Shown here piece by piece: positions 52,722-64,000 of a stretch of DNA of 64,000 nucleotides; position 1 is the stretch's first letter; every line of letters begins with the position of its first letter. This stretch comes from Sorghum bicolor (lineage: Eukaryota; Streptophyta; Magnoliopsida; Poales; Poaceae). The DNA is taken from the NCBI RefSeq assembly GCF_000003195.3, contig NC_012878.2, positions 42,201,248-42,265,247 of the forward strand, given 5' to 3'. Position numbers and translations under genes: made by a program. Below the pieces are notes generated by a model, which searched no databases, was not told the origin of the DNA, and worked only from the letters and a program-made list of their open reading frames with translations.

Positions 52722-55700
52722 TCAATGGCTGGTTGCCAGGGCTGTCACCAGTAGGCCGAACACGAAGAACGGCTGTGCGCTTGCCTATCAGCAAAGTAAC
52801 ATTGTCCGGATTAGATTATGGTTACCTCAAGCTGTGTCCTACTTGTAAGTTCTGACTAGATAAGAGCTTCAGAACGGGAGGGGCTGGATCGGTAGTAGTA
52901 AGGGTGGGAGAACAAGCTGAAGCACACCTGGTATTTGACATCATACTTCACAGGGTCCTTCAGGAAGTACTGGAACTGCTCCAGGAAAATAAGAAGTATT
53001 AGGATGCACAAAAGTGGAAGTGGAAGTGTTAATGGAACAGAGTAACCGACAATCTGTTACCTCCCCCGCTACGTTGTTCATGTTTCAGACATGCAGTGTT
53101 AGATAAAAGAAATGTGCTTCTCTGCAATGGTTTATTTAACACAACCCAAACCTATGTTCAAACTACTACTTGGAGGATTATAGTCTTATATAGAGCACAC
53201 AAAAAAACAAAAGTGGATATGTTAATGAATTAGGCAGCCCCTCATGTCTCCACTTTGTGGTATTGATCGTGTATGCATTGTGGATAAAAATGTCCTTAGT
53301 AGAAATGTTTCATTCAGCGCAGAGATATATTTAAGACTGCTTTCTGGAGGTAACCAAAAGATACGCAGTTTTGCAGCCTTACAGATAAAGCTATTCCTCA
53401 TAGGTCAAAAAGTTTGAGCCTAGTAATACGCAGGGAGAAAGGGACTTTGCTTCAAACATGAAAAACATCTGAAACAAAAAAATCCAGAGAGACAAAAAAA
53501 AGGGTGTAACAAGAACAGTCAGGTATACCTGAAAGAACACCTGAGGAATTGTTAGCCCAAGCAACGCCAAGGCATAATACAGCTTACCAGTGCTCAATAG
53601 ATAACCTGAAAAGATGGAGAATGGAACGCTAATGTTACAATTTCCTATCAAAATTCAACATGATAGCATCAAGCTATGGATGTGTTCCCTGTTTTCTACT
53701 GGTAGAATATGGCAACATGCAAGACTTGAAGAAAATATAGCTACAACATCTCATGCATAGCGTGCTGACATTTCAAATCTTTGGAATCTAAGCTGAAAAT
53801 TTTTCAATAAGCACATCTTGTTCAAAGCTGTATTATCACGATTCATGATAGAGGGGAACTTCAAATCTGATGCATTACCATGACAAATGCCCAGGGATAA
53901 TGTTAGGCAATGCAGTACACTAGCAGGACTAAGAAGCCGTGAACAGCATGACAACCAGAATATGGTATGCAGATCGAACTAGTACAGTAAGAATTAAAGT
54001 GAAGGCGGGATGTTATGACAAAAGAAAAAGCAACAGATGCCTTGCCTGCAACAGATAATTGAGTGATATCAATTGCTCCAACACATATCCATTTTGCAGT
54101 TTCCATCCCAAAAGCAACAGGAAGTGACTACAAAATTTTAAACGTTTTTTTTTTGTTAAAAAAATAGAAACTGTTATTGATAAGTACATTAATGATAAAT
54201 ATTTACAAAAAAAAAGGAGTATAACCTGAAGCCCCAGAGTTCTATCCCCTTCAATGCTCTTAAAATCATTTACAATAGCAATCCCTAGCTGCATAATCAT
54301 AATCAAGAAAAAAGGTCAATCATCATGACATGTATGAATGATCAAAAGAAAGCCAAATAGGATGTGGAGACGAAATACCCCAGCTATGCTGTACAAAGTA
54401 GTCAAGACAACAATATCCGGTGTAAGAGTTCCAAATAACGCCTGGCCAGCCCACCTGCAAAAAATATTTTATACCTTTAAGCTCTTATGAATATAACAAT
54501 GGTAGCATCAAAACCAACATTGTTTGCACAACATGAAGAGAAATCAGCAATGTTGATCATACCAGGGCAAGCTGATGTAACTTGCACCCAGAGCGAAGTT
54601 CCCAATCCATCCATTCTGCTTGAGCTGAAATGATGAAGTTTTGTTAGCATCTTTCAATCAAAAGGCATGTTGCGTCGCAAGGAAGTATTTTTCAGACAAG
54701 AGAATCAGTAATAAAGAAGACACACTCGAGTACCTTGAGAGGTGGTGCTGAGTATATGTAAGAAAGTAAGGAGCCACCCACAGCAAGATAAAACACAATA
54801 GGAAAATCGTGCCCTGCCTGAAATGGCAAAGCATTAGAAGATGCGTGAAAATTTTAACTTTACCAACCTGTTGGTGCACAAAAACAATTGCTTAAGGACT
54901 TACCCACACATCTAACAAAGCGCCCAATCCAAGCCCTCCTAGCAATAGCACCCAGATCTGGGTTATTACCTGAAGAGAAAAAATTTCATCAGTATTACAG
55001 GAAGTCAGGGATGGCATGATAACTTAGCCAGTTGGAGCTGGCAAAACCCTTGTAAATGATACCAGAATATCATTATCATCAAGAGTCAATTTAATTTCAA
55101 ATGTTACGCAGCAGCTAATGGCATTACATGTGCCACAACGGAAAAACAAATCCATTCAGGAATTAAGGCCAACTTGAAAGAGGGGATTCACAAATAGCAA
55201 CAAGGCTACAACACCAAGCAAGATATCCCATCTAACAACCAACCAAGTATATGAGAACGGATATAACAAGAAAGTAGCACTATAAATCAACCAAGGATTA
55301 AATGCAAGGACAAACAGGATGGATAGATTGAAATGATAAACTACCTAGATTTCAAGTTTTGGAAAAACATGATGTCATTCAAAAGATGGCAACATCGCCA
55401 AGTTTATTTTTTTTCTGGAATACGCAGGAGAGCTGCGTATCATTGCATTAAGATAGGAGAGAAAAAAAAAAAGGAGGCATAAAATGCCGAAGTACAAAAC
55501 AGGTTCAACACCACCCCAAACTCACACCAACACACGCAAAGGAACACTAAAACACAAAAACCATCCTACAAAAACAACCACTCCAGACAAAGAAAGACGA
55601 CCAAAAAACACTACAAAAAGCCTCTAACCACCATCGCCAAGTTTATAGTTTGTTTATCCACCCCCATAGACACATGTGTCCAGGTGGATACTTTTGGTGC

Positions 55701-58700
55701 AAACCAGTAGTGCCTTTGTAAAACAAGCATGCTGGTCCTCAAACTCAATCTCTTGTTTGTTGCATAAATATAGTATAAAACCCCAACGCTTCAACTTGCA
55801 AAATAAAATTCTGGAAAGGAAAGAAAGGAATGGCTCATTGATGGAAAAGAAATAACTGGTGTACGAATGAGTTTTATTTTGTGCATTGCTGGCATCCCTA
55901 AAATGGCAAGTTTGGACTCATGTACCTACAAACTAGTCAATAGTTGATGAAACTAAGCATGCATATAATTACATATGCAGAAAAGGGAGCCCATTTTCTC
56001 AAATATAGACATACCTCATTTTCTGATATAGCACCCGATGGAATAGGGCGATAAGGCTCATTAATTGCATCAATGTCTCGATCATACCAGTCATTAAGTG
56101 TCTACAAGCAAGAATGTTTGGCTGACATACTTATTAGTAGAAATAGTCTCCCATGCAGCATGCCTGAGGATATAAATGAAGGCTGACAAAGAATTTAAAA
56201 GTAAACCTGTGTGTATCCTGTAAGGCATGGACCAGACATTATCATGCATACAATAGATTTTGCGACATCTTCAACTGTCCAGTGGAAATTTCCTGAATGT
56301 GACAGATTAGGGGAAAAACAGCATAATCATACATACTAGTCACACGCCAAAAGGAACAGTGTTCATAAGCACAACAATTGGACACTGTACTCTGGTTCCT
56401 TTATCCTAAAAGCCAAGGCATCTGGATCAAAAGGAGTTTGATGTTGTTTTGTAAGTTGCTGGGAGCGCTAGTTTGAATTCAACAGAAAGAAGGATGGAGT
56501 CTAGGCTATTGCTTTTCCAATGCAATAAACGTCAGTCGCTAAATACTTCGTTATAAGGATGAAGATTCAATAACACTGTTGTTAATTAGCAAAGTAGGAA
56601 GCCCTTAGGAAGGTGGACAACCAGCAACATAGTAGCAATGCACTACTAGATGTAATTACACAGGAAAAATGCAGTTCCCAAAATTCAAAGGTTGGGTTGT
56701 TTTTATGAACTGGAGACATAAAAGCATTCAAGGAGCAGATAAAAACCATCATAGGCAGCAAAGCATACCAGAGGCAGCTGCGCCACAGAGAACTCCCCAT
56801 ACAAGTGGAGGCCATGTCACTGGCTTAGTAAGTTGAAGACGGATCTTCCATATGTCCTGTGTCAACAAATGAAAAGCAGGCATTGGTGAATATTACATAG
56901 TTTCCAGTTCCTAGATACAAATGGCTAGATTGCAAAAGGCTAAAGAGGTATTCATGTTATTAACTGCTGGAGACAGTAAAACAATTAAAATTACACGTCT
57001 GGGAAAAGACATGCTCGAAAAGGTTTTCTAAAAAAGGGTCAGGTTCACTTTTTTGGCCTACAACTTGCACAGCAGTTCGATTTTCAACCTAAACTACGAA
57101 ACCGGGTACCGGATGCCCTCTAAATGATGAAACCAGACAAATTTAATCACCTTGCTGGTTTCAAAGGTGGTTTTCTATTTTCTAGAAATAATAATAATAG
57201 GTTTATAATCTCTAAAAAGTCATAACAGATTTATTTTAAATCGGAAAAATATGAAACTAGTACCAATTGATTTCTAAAAATGCAATCTATCTCTTTGTGA
57301 TTTATTTGTAGTTATTTAGATCTAATTTGTTTATGCTTCCAATTTTCATTAACAGGTGTGACTACAAGCAATTAAACACTAGGAACATAAACAAATACGA
57401 TACATATTGTTGGAATATAAGTGAATTGTCCACCTCTCCCCATCAGCTTAAGCTTTTGGATTGAACTGGTTGGTGCATGCAACTCAATATGGTATCAAAG
57501 CCAGAGGTCTCGAGTTCGAATCCAGGTTAGCGCAATTAAAATAAAATAACTGTTGCTCGCTCCTATTCCACGTCCATTGTTTTTGAGTCGTCGTCGTCGC
57601 CTAGGCGACTAGGCGTGCTACGGGCGCTGGGCGTCGGGGTCGCCACGACCTCCGACAGTATGGCGTCCGCCTCACACGTTTAGGCGTCGACTAGGTGAGG
57701 AATGGCGTCCGCTGGACGCCTAGATCCTTGCCGCAGACGCCAGATGCGAACTTGCAGGGGAAAAGCACCAAAATCACTGCAGCCCTGCAGAATCAACCGC
57801 ACGTCCGCGCCAAAAGCAGAAGGGCGGGAATCGACCCGGCCTATACTGCTTTTCGCGCCCAAAATCTTCCGCTCGAGGCTTTTACCGTGAGTGCGGGCAA
57901 GGGAGAGGAAGAGAGAAGGGGGCGAGCAGACATCGAGCTCTGCTTGGTTGCTCCTCTGCTTTAGTCCGCTGGCCGGTCGCCCCTGCTGCGTAGGCGCCCC
58001 TGCATCTCCGCTCGGCCTTCTGCACCTTCCGTGGAGCTGCTCCTGCATCTCTGCTTGGTTGCTCCTCTATTGGTGTGCGCCTCCTCGAGTCCCTGCCACT
58101 TCTGGCCGTCCGCACCTGCTGCCCGCTACCGCTGGCCATCCGCACTGCAGCTTCGAGTGGCCATCACCGTCCGCAGGTCCGCCCGCTTCGAGTCACTGTT
58201 GCCTTCCGCAGGTCCATCCGCACCACACCTGTCCGTCCGCTTTGCGTCTGTCCATACCTGTACGCCCCCTGCCTCATCTTGTGTTTTGGCTCACCAAATC
58301 TGCCGCTTTTCATATTTGTTTGCTCTGTCTTTGCTCATACTGGTGCGTGTACTGGCGCTTTTTATATTATATTATTGGCCTGTCACATACCCACATACGG
58401 AGTAGACTAATGCCTGCTTGTGCTTGGGTTGTTATTTTCTTTGAACATTACATAACACAAAGTGGATCTTTCTTTGATTAGTATAATATCTGTTTGGGTT
58501 CTTTCTTTAATTTTTACACATTTACAGAACACAAAGTAGAAGTTCTTCTTCCTTTGATTAGTATAATACTTACTGATTAGTACTCTTAGTTGTACTAGTA
58601 TGTGCTGGCCTAAAGAATTGGGAATAAACAAGGCATGTATGTGTTGCACTAATATCTATAATTCTATCTTATACAACGCTTTCATGGCGCCTAAAATGTG

Positions 58701-60233
58701 CATATGGCGTCGCCTAGGCGTCCGCCATAAACGCCTAGGCGTTGTGAAGGGGGTCTAGCGCCGCGCCTCGCCACAACGCCTCAAAAAAAATGTCCACGTT
58801 TGAGGCCTGAGGGAGCCTCCACGTGAGGGGGAGTGTTGGAATATAAGTGAACTGTCCACCTCTCCCCATCAGCTTAAGCTTTTGGATTGAACTGGTTGGT
58901 GCATGCAACTCAATACATATAACTCCAAATAGAGCACCAACATACAGATAAAAATTTTAGATTTAAAATAAATTAGTTATGAATTTTTAGAGATGATACC
59001 AGATTTGTATTATTATTGGAAAAATAGAAAACCATCTTTGAAATGAGCAAGAGGACCATATTTGTCTGGTTGCGACATTTTGGAAGGTGTTCTATACCCA
59101 GTTCCATTGTTCATGGCTGAAAATTAAACTGTTGTGCAAGTAAGAGAATGAAAAAAAAAATAAAAAATAGACTTTACCTGAAAAATTGGTGACATGTCAC
59201 TTGAAAATTATGTTGCGAGCTATGAATATTACTCAAATTTTCAATTGCATGAAAATCCTGGCTATGTGCAGGATGAATCATTTACTGAATGTAGGGCAAA
59301 GCATGCATATCAAGCAATTCGGCCAAAATAACGTAACATATGCAACCTAGTCAAATTCTTAGCTGTTAGAGAAAAGTAACATGGTAGCATGCACAGAAGG
59401 CAAAGCTTAATCTCCGAGAACCAAAATAGTTCTTTGTTTGTGGATCTAAGATTCTGCTATATTTGTTGTTTGTACATACCCACATTCACCGGTTGGCAAA
59501 GAAAACGCGAACCAACAAGTCGACAACGTTGCAATGTGTAACTGTGTAAGAGAAAGACCTGAGCCCACATTCAAATTAATTTCATTTCACGCCAATAGCA
59601 ATTTAGAGTCTGCCACATAGCATTTTTGGGCTTTCTCACAGTGAAGGCCGGCGCGTGGAAATTTAGAAATCATGTAGTTCTAAGTTTTGTACTCCTATTT
59701 AATCCCCAATTATCCACAAAACCAGGCCAAAGCCACCCAGTGCAATATATACCCAATGCACGGGAAGAGGTTGAGGGAAGACTCACGCTCTCCTGCTTGG
59801 CACCCTTGATGCCGAGCAGCTGGTTGAAGCTGGAGCCATCCGCCGCGGGCGCCTTCTCGGGGACCTTGGCGTTCGCCTTCGCTGCGCAACCAATCAATCA
59901 CGCGTCAAAGAGTTAGAGAGCAACGGAAAACGGCAGAACAGCACACGGAGGGGCCGTGACAAGGACGCACCGTCTTTGGCGTCGGTCTCAGCCGCGCGTA
60001 CCACCGGGAACGGCCTCCTCCCTGCGAATGGAGCCGACATGCATCAGGAGGTCAGTCAAACTTCTCTCGGCAATGCGGTTCTGCGTAGGCTGGAGAGAGA
60101 CTACGGCAGTACCAGTACGATTGAAGCGGAGATGTGGTGGATGCAGTGGAGAGCGAAGGCGGAGAGGAGGGCGGAAGGCGGTGGAGGAGGACGAGGCGGC
60201 GGCGGAGGCGGCGAGGAGGTGGGCGGCGGCCAT
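52722..60233 (-). CDS. CHLG: Chlorophyll synthase, chloroplastic
   Basis: Fifteen exons on the minus strand, joined by splice sites and frame: 60233-60119, 60021-59971, 59881-59787, 56856-56769, 56292-56207, 56101-56015, 54969-54904, 54817-54734, 54624-54563, 54454-54379, 54288-54226, 54127-54046, 53605-53529, 52975-52928 and 52784-52722. They total 1143 bp, or 380 residues, near the rice YGL1 length. The enzyme is a UbiA-type prenyltransferase of the thylakoid membrane that attaches a phytyl or geranylgeranyl chain to chlorophyllide, the last step of chlorophyll synthesis. It has an Ala/Ser-rich transit peptide (about residues 1-50), the Asp-rich prenyl-diphosphate site NDWYDRDIDAINEP, a second Asp motif NDFKSIEGDRTLGLQ, and several hydrophobic helices (for example IWVLLLGGLGLGALL). 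No stop or frameshift is seen. Intron 12 uses a GC donor. Introns 3 and 6 hold transposon insertions. Confidence 0.96.
55408..55631 (-). mobile_element. Short retroposon in CHLG intron 6, TSD 15 bp
   Basis: A poly(T) start on the plus strand (poly(A) tail on the minus strand) and a 15-bp direct repeat CATCGCCAAGTTTAT on both sides (55393-55407 and 55632-55646) mark a target-primed retroposon of about 224 bp. It lies in the same orientation as the gene. It is either a SINE or the 3' end of a 5'-truncated LINE; no ORF is present. Confidence 0.85.
57408..58915 (+). mobile_element. TRIM-like miniature LTR element in CHLG intron 3
   Basis: Two 82-bp terminal direct repeats (57408-57489 and 58834-58915) start TGTTGGAATAT and differ by one base. 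The left one is followed at once by TGGTATCAAAGCC, an initiator tRNA-Met primer site. The right one is preceded by GTGAGGGGGAG, a polypurine tract. CATAT flanks both sides (57403-57407 and 58916-58920). No gag or pol is present; the 1.3-kb interior has GC-rich sequence with repeated 'cgcctaggcg' palindromes and open frames without known motifs. It is antisense to the gene and non-autonomous. Confidence 0.88.
57490..57502 (+). promoter_or_regulatory. Primer-binding site of the TRIM-like element
   Basis: TGGTATCAAAGCC directly after the 82-bp repeat matches the initiator tRNA-Met complement at most positions. Confidence 0.8.
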
Positions 60234-61527
60234 GGTGAAGAGCCGAAGCGGGGGAGTGAGGCCGGGAGGGCCCGAGAGGGGAACCGATAAGGTGGCGCTC
60301 GTATGTCGCGACGAAGAAAGAAGATTTTTTTTTTTAAAAAAAAAAAGGAATGTTGGCAAGAAGCAGAGTGGAAACGAAGCCCAGCAACGGCCTGTTACCA
60401 TTCAGCCGTGTTCCCCCTCTGGGCTCTGGTTTTTTCTGAATTGCCTAGTGCACTCTGTTTTTATTCCACTCAAAAAAAAGAAACTCTCCCCTGTTTTCAT
60501 CTATCTCTCTGATTCCCCTCAAGAAAAACTCTCCGATAATCTAAAAAAACTCTCCCTGATTTGTTTTTCTCAATCAAAAAATATGGTTTTTCTATTTAGA
60601 AACAAAAAGATCTATCTTATTTGCATCAGCTATTATATCAGTCTGTTTTACGTGAGTCTGATTTATTTTTCTCAATTCGAAAATAAGATTTTTAGGCTCC
60701 TCTAACTCTTGAAATGGTTTGATTTATCTCTTTAGGTGGTTTTGAAAGCACTTTTTGATGATAGGTCACCACGTCAGCCATCCTATGTAACGCTAGCCAG
60801 TCACGAATTTCGCAATAGTTTAGGGAGGTCAATTAGAGTTTATAAAAAATATAGAAAAAAATATTAAAAATTAAAAATATTTGGATATTTTTTTGGAAAG
60901 TATTTCTACAATATTTTTTTTTGTAAAGTCTAATTGATGTCATATAGAACAGCTTAAGTAGTGCCACGTCACCTAAAATTCAAAATTGCTAAACAAAGTA
61001 AAATCGGACAGTTTCAAGGATTTGAGTCTAAAAAAATCATATTCGTGACTGAGGGAGGTAGTCAGAGTCATGTAATAGTTGAGAGAGGTCGGATAAACTT
61101 CTCCTCCTCTTATATTAGATTTCTTCCTTTTGTTGCCACAACATCGCCTCCTCTCCTTTTGTCGCCCTATAGCCATGTCCTCGGTTAGCGTGGAGCAGGG
61201 CTCCAGGCCTTGGGACCTCGCCAAAGGATCAAATGCAACCTATGTTAATAATTATTAGGCGAAGTAGTTTAATACCATATAATTTGTATATGTTTTTGAT
61301 TATTTTTATTGTTCCTCTTTAGGAAGGGTAAAAATAAAGCCATCATATTAGAGTTTACAACTATTTTTGCAACTTTGCCACCAACATCCTCTATTTGTTG
61401 TTTTAAATTTATAATAAGGAGATAATTCATGGTTTCTTTTTCTCAAGTGTTGTGCCAAGATGATATTTCTTTTTGCAGTAATGCGATGTTGTTTGTGTTA
61501 AACAACATTATTTTCCTTCGGACTACA
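60234..61527. other. CHLG 5' flank and intergenic DNA
   Basis: The segment next to 60234 is the minus-strand 5' UTR and promoter region of chlorophyll synthase, GC-rich close to the start and then interrupted by A/T homopolymers (60326-60350). No clear TATA box was identified. The rest (60420-61527) is T-rich DNA without a recognisable gene. Confidence 0.5.
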
Positions 61528-61544
61528 AATCTTGTGTAGTTATT

Positions 61545-61682
61545 TTTTTTTTGAAAGAAAGCAATCATTTTATTGCCTTCTCACGGGTTCACTTGAATCC
61601 CGAGTTACCCAGGAGATTACAAACTCTGGGAGGGGATCAGTCCAGACATAGGATCCGGGTCCCAACTCAAGCCAACACGAGC
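61545..61682 (-). mobile_element. 5'-truncated retroposon, TSD 17 bp
   Basis: 138 bp starting with poly(T) on the plus strand, flanked by the 17-bp direct repeat AATCTTGTGTAGTTATT (61528-61544 and 61683-61699). The body ('ttattgccttctcacgggtt') looks like the 3' end of a LINE or a SINE. No ORF. Confidence 0.85.
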
Positions 61683-61699
61683 AATCTTGTGTAGTTATT

Positions 61700-62999
61700 G
61701 ATGCCAGATAAGTTAGAGATAATAATTATTTGTTTATATTTTGTTTTAGGTAGAGCCTATTGCGCCACGGTTATGCTATTATTAATTGTCTATATAACAT
61801 TAAATAAATGGGGCATTCCTACATGTCACTAAAATAAGTTTATATCCCTTCTATCGCACCGGATTTCTTCTTTACCACTTCCATGAAATATTCCGCCGGT
61901 TCAGGTGGGCATTTAAAACCTGCAATACCCTTGTTTCACTTGTCTAGCACCCTTCTCATCCGTTTCTACTGCAAAGAGGGCTTAACGTCCCGAAGTGCCA
62001 AATATACGTTTGACTATATTATATTAAAAATCTTTGCTCTATTCTACTAAGTTTTATGCTAGAGTTGTTTCATTTAGTAGAGAAGATCATATGAATCTTT
62101 TTACTCACTCGTCCCTACCAAGCCACTTTTTCTTTGTTTAGTTTTGTATCCCTCGGTGTCGCACTACGCCACTACCCTTTTATCGTTAACCCAACTAGAG
62201 TTTGGTAGTTAATTGAGTTACATTCAAGGAATCATACTTATCGATAATCTTAGCCATAGCTTTCCTAAGGATAAAAATATGATACTCTGAAATACTCTTG
62301 CACGTTTGCGGAATTGATCTATTTGAGCATAAGAAACTACCAACGGGGATGGGGAATGTATGTGTGCAATGTTCTGCCTTCCATCGTGTGTGCGGGCCAT
62401 TTTTACGGTCAACTTCACTTTCGGCCTTTGCTTGATATGAGATGTGTATGGCCGTATGGGCCACATGGCACAGATGGTGTCTGCTTCGGTTGCATTATTG
62501 TGTGTGGTCGAGATGAAATGCTCAGGTGCTCAGGTCAGAACATGCCAAGGCCGAGGTGGTTGTATGCTTTGGATATTGTCGGTGTGACTTGTGAGGCTGT
62601 GAGGATTTCTTATATAGGAGGAAGCAGTGGCACCCCATCTCTTCTGTGTAGTGATTTCCTTCACCGAAATGCTTGAGCTTCTAGCTAGTACGCACGCACT
62701 AATATTCCCCCTTGCAAGTTGCAACCAAGTGAGTCCAGGACATATGTGAATGTGACCGAGAGCGAGCCTCTGTTCCTATACAACTCAAACCTAGCCAAAT
62801 TAAATAATGAGTAGCACGACAAAGCATGAAAGTTTTTTTTTAAAAAAAACACAGCGCATGAAAGATTGTATGCATATCAACGGTGATGAAGCGCATATAT
62901 AATTAATCGTATACATGGCCACCTTAGATTGCATGCATGGTGACATGGTGTGATGGTGAGTACCACTTGTAGCAAAAAAAAGGTCTCCTTAATTAATTA
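61700..62999. other. Intergenic DNA with a weak LTR relic
   Basis: Around 62255-62350 words such as 'aaaaatatgatactctgaaa' and 'cgtttgcggaattgatct' echo the 3' part of the TGTTGACG-family LTRs (compare 3510-3580 and 6070-6150), so a decayed LTR fragment is likely. No gene is recognised in the remainder. Confidence 0.35.
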
Positions 63000-63012
63000 A
63001 TTAATTAATTAG
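62991..63012. repeat. (TTAA)n microsatellite
   Basis: Perfect tandem repetition of 'ttaa/aatt', about 22 bp. Confidence 0.9.
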
Positions 63013-63173
63013 TGGATCAACTAATAAGGTTTTAGAAGCAATAATGGTGCGAGGACGTCTGTCGTGTTTTGTTTGTATTTATTTCCGGCGACGAGCTAGG
63101 ATTCGGTCGCCTCGTCAGGCACACACGAGCACAACGCATGCATCGTGTGTCCTATCTCATCCACGGGAAAGCG

Positions 63174-63200
63174 ATGGCGATGGCGATGGCGATGGCGATC
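63174..63200. repeat. (GCGATG)n microsatellite
   Basis: Four consecutive GCGATG units, followed by GCGATC. Confidence 0.85.
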
Positions 63201-63602
63201 GATTAAAAATGCTGCTGCGGCAGCAGCGTGCGGCGCTAAATAATTGCCATTTCCCTACTCCGTACTGTCATCGATCGGGCACCAACCGATCGGCGCTGAA
63301 AAAGACCTGCATGCTGCATGGTGAAAACCTGTAAAACACGTTGTGGTTGGAGTGGACTATAGGCGTCTAGGCCTAGCTCGCGTGAGATATGATGATCTTG
63401 GCCATGGCGTTGCCAATTATACGAGTAATATTTTAGGTACACTTGCACCGTTGCACGAGGAACGCGTGCACAGGTTACAGACAACATTCCTTGTACTGAC
63501 TACTGACCACCAAATTTCCAAACAGGGACCCACATGGCCACGGCATCCGGAAACGGAATAATAAAGCGCGCATCAGGTAGGAAAGCACAGAATTCAAGCA
63601 TG

Positions 63603-63628
63603 ATATCATTGATATATATATATATCAA

Positions 63629-63679
<51 letters not shown>
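63603..63679. repeat. AT-rich palindrome plus (TA)n
   Basis: 63603-63634 is a perfect 32-bp palindrome (ATATCATTGATATATA and its complement). It runs into a (TA)n tract to about 63679. Could form a hairpin or cruciform. Non-coding. Confidence 0.9.
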
Positions 63680-63681
<2 letters not shown>

Positions 63682-64000
63682 TGTATACTTACGAATAGTT
63701 ACTCTCATCTTCAATAAACTACATTGTGTATGTATTCATACTTGTTTATCAGTTTGAGTATGTTTATATACTCATATTAAGATACTCTAGATCTTACCAC
63801 ACGAAAATTTTTCAAAAAAAATTATATTTTAAATATATTACTAAAATGCCACTACTATATTATATAAAATAAGTATAACCATATACTCTATGTATGTATG
63901 CATACCTAATATACATATCACTTTAGATGGTCTAGTATGATCATATACTTTGTCAATATACATTTCGTCCGGTCATATACACCTTAAATCTAGAGATACA
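63680..64000. other. AT-rich intergenic DNA
   Basis: Repeated 'tatacatac' and 'catatac' words with no coding signal. Confidence 0.5.

Noticed and set aside
57680..58481. Several frames inside the TRIM-like element
   Set aside because: No recognised domain; overlapping on both strands; likely composition effects or captured non-coding DNA.
62314..62676. 120-codon frame near the right end
   Set aside because: No family signature; it follows an LTR relic and lacks promoter or splice support.
1..64000. tRNA, rRNA or snoRNA genes
   Set aside because: No clover-leaf A/B boxes or conserved rRNA words were noticed. The tRNA-like words seen are primer-binding sites of retroelements.

Overview
The window is nuclear DNA from a grass, most likely a panicoid such as Sorghum or a close relative. 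It has two group 1 LEA (Em) genes and a 15-exon chlorophyll synthase gene, plant GT-AG introns, grass-type LTR retrotransposons, and CACTA, PIF/Harbinger and MITE DNA elements. The order 'chlorophyll synthase next to Em' matches what I recall of rice chromosome 5 (YGL1 beside Em), so this looks like a conserved gene pair swollen by transposons. Species assignment is inference.

Layout. 1-15.6 kb is a stack of decayed LTR retroelements: the 3' end of a Ty3-type element with its LTR (1-3604); a non-autonomous element whose gene has eight in-frame TAG codons and is split by an LTR unit with TSD CCTAG (3605-9756); a minus-strand Copia-like gag and LTR (9757-12934); and a gag-bearing Ty3 remnant with a tRNA-Asp primer site (12935-15.6 kb). 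15.6-17.6 kb holds Em gene 1. 18.35-43.21 kb is a CACTA transposon with TSD TTT. Inside its Ulp1-protease gene sits a long LTR unit (20280-40174, TSD GGTGG), and inside that a complete Tekay/Del-like chromovirus (21338-35625, TSD GCCAC). 44.36-49.88 kb is a PIF/Harbinger element. 50.4-51.0 kb is Em gene 2. 52.7-60.2 kb is chlorophyll synthase on the minus strand, with a TRIM-like element and a small retroposon in its introns. 60.2-64 kb is intergenic DNA with a second retroposon, microsatellites and an AT palindrome.

How it works together. The host genes number three. Em1 and Em2 encode seed desiccation-protection proteins with ABA-response and RY-type motifs upstream. CHLG encodes the last enzyme of chlorophyll synthesis, transcribed convergently with Em2. 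Everything else is mobile DNA, and intact target-site duplications give the order of several insertions.

Most striking observation. The intact chromovirus carries an extra gene ahead of gag-pol (30919 to 29876, minus strand). Its predicted protein begins MARTRLTARKSTGGRAPR, in exact register with the histone H3 N-terminal tail. Lys9-Ser10 is kept, while the residues at the H3 K4, K14, K18 and K23 positions are not lysine. The same element's integrase ends in a chromodomain-like segment, a module type that can read methylated H3K9. A second candidate novelty is the pair of RNase H1 N-terminal (hybrid-binding) type domains carried by the Harbinger element.
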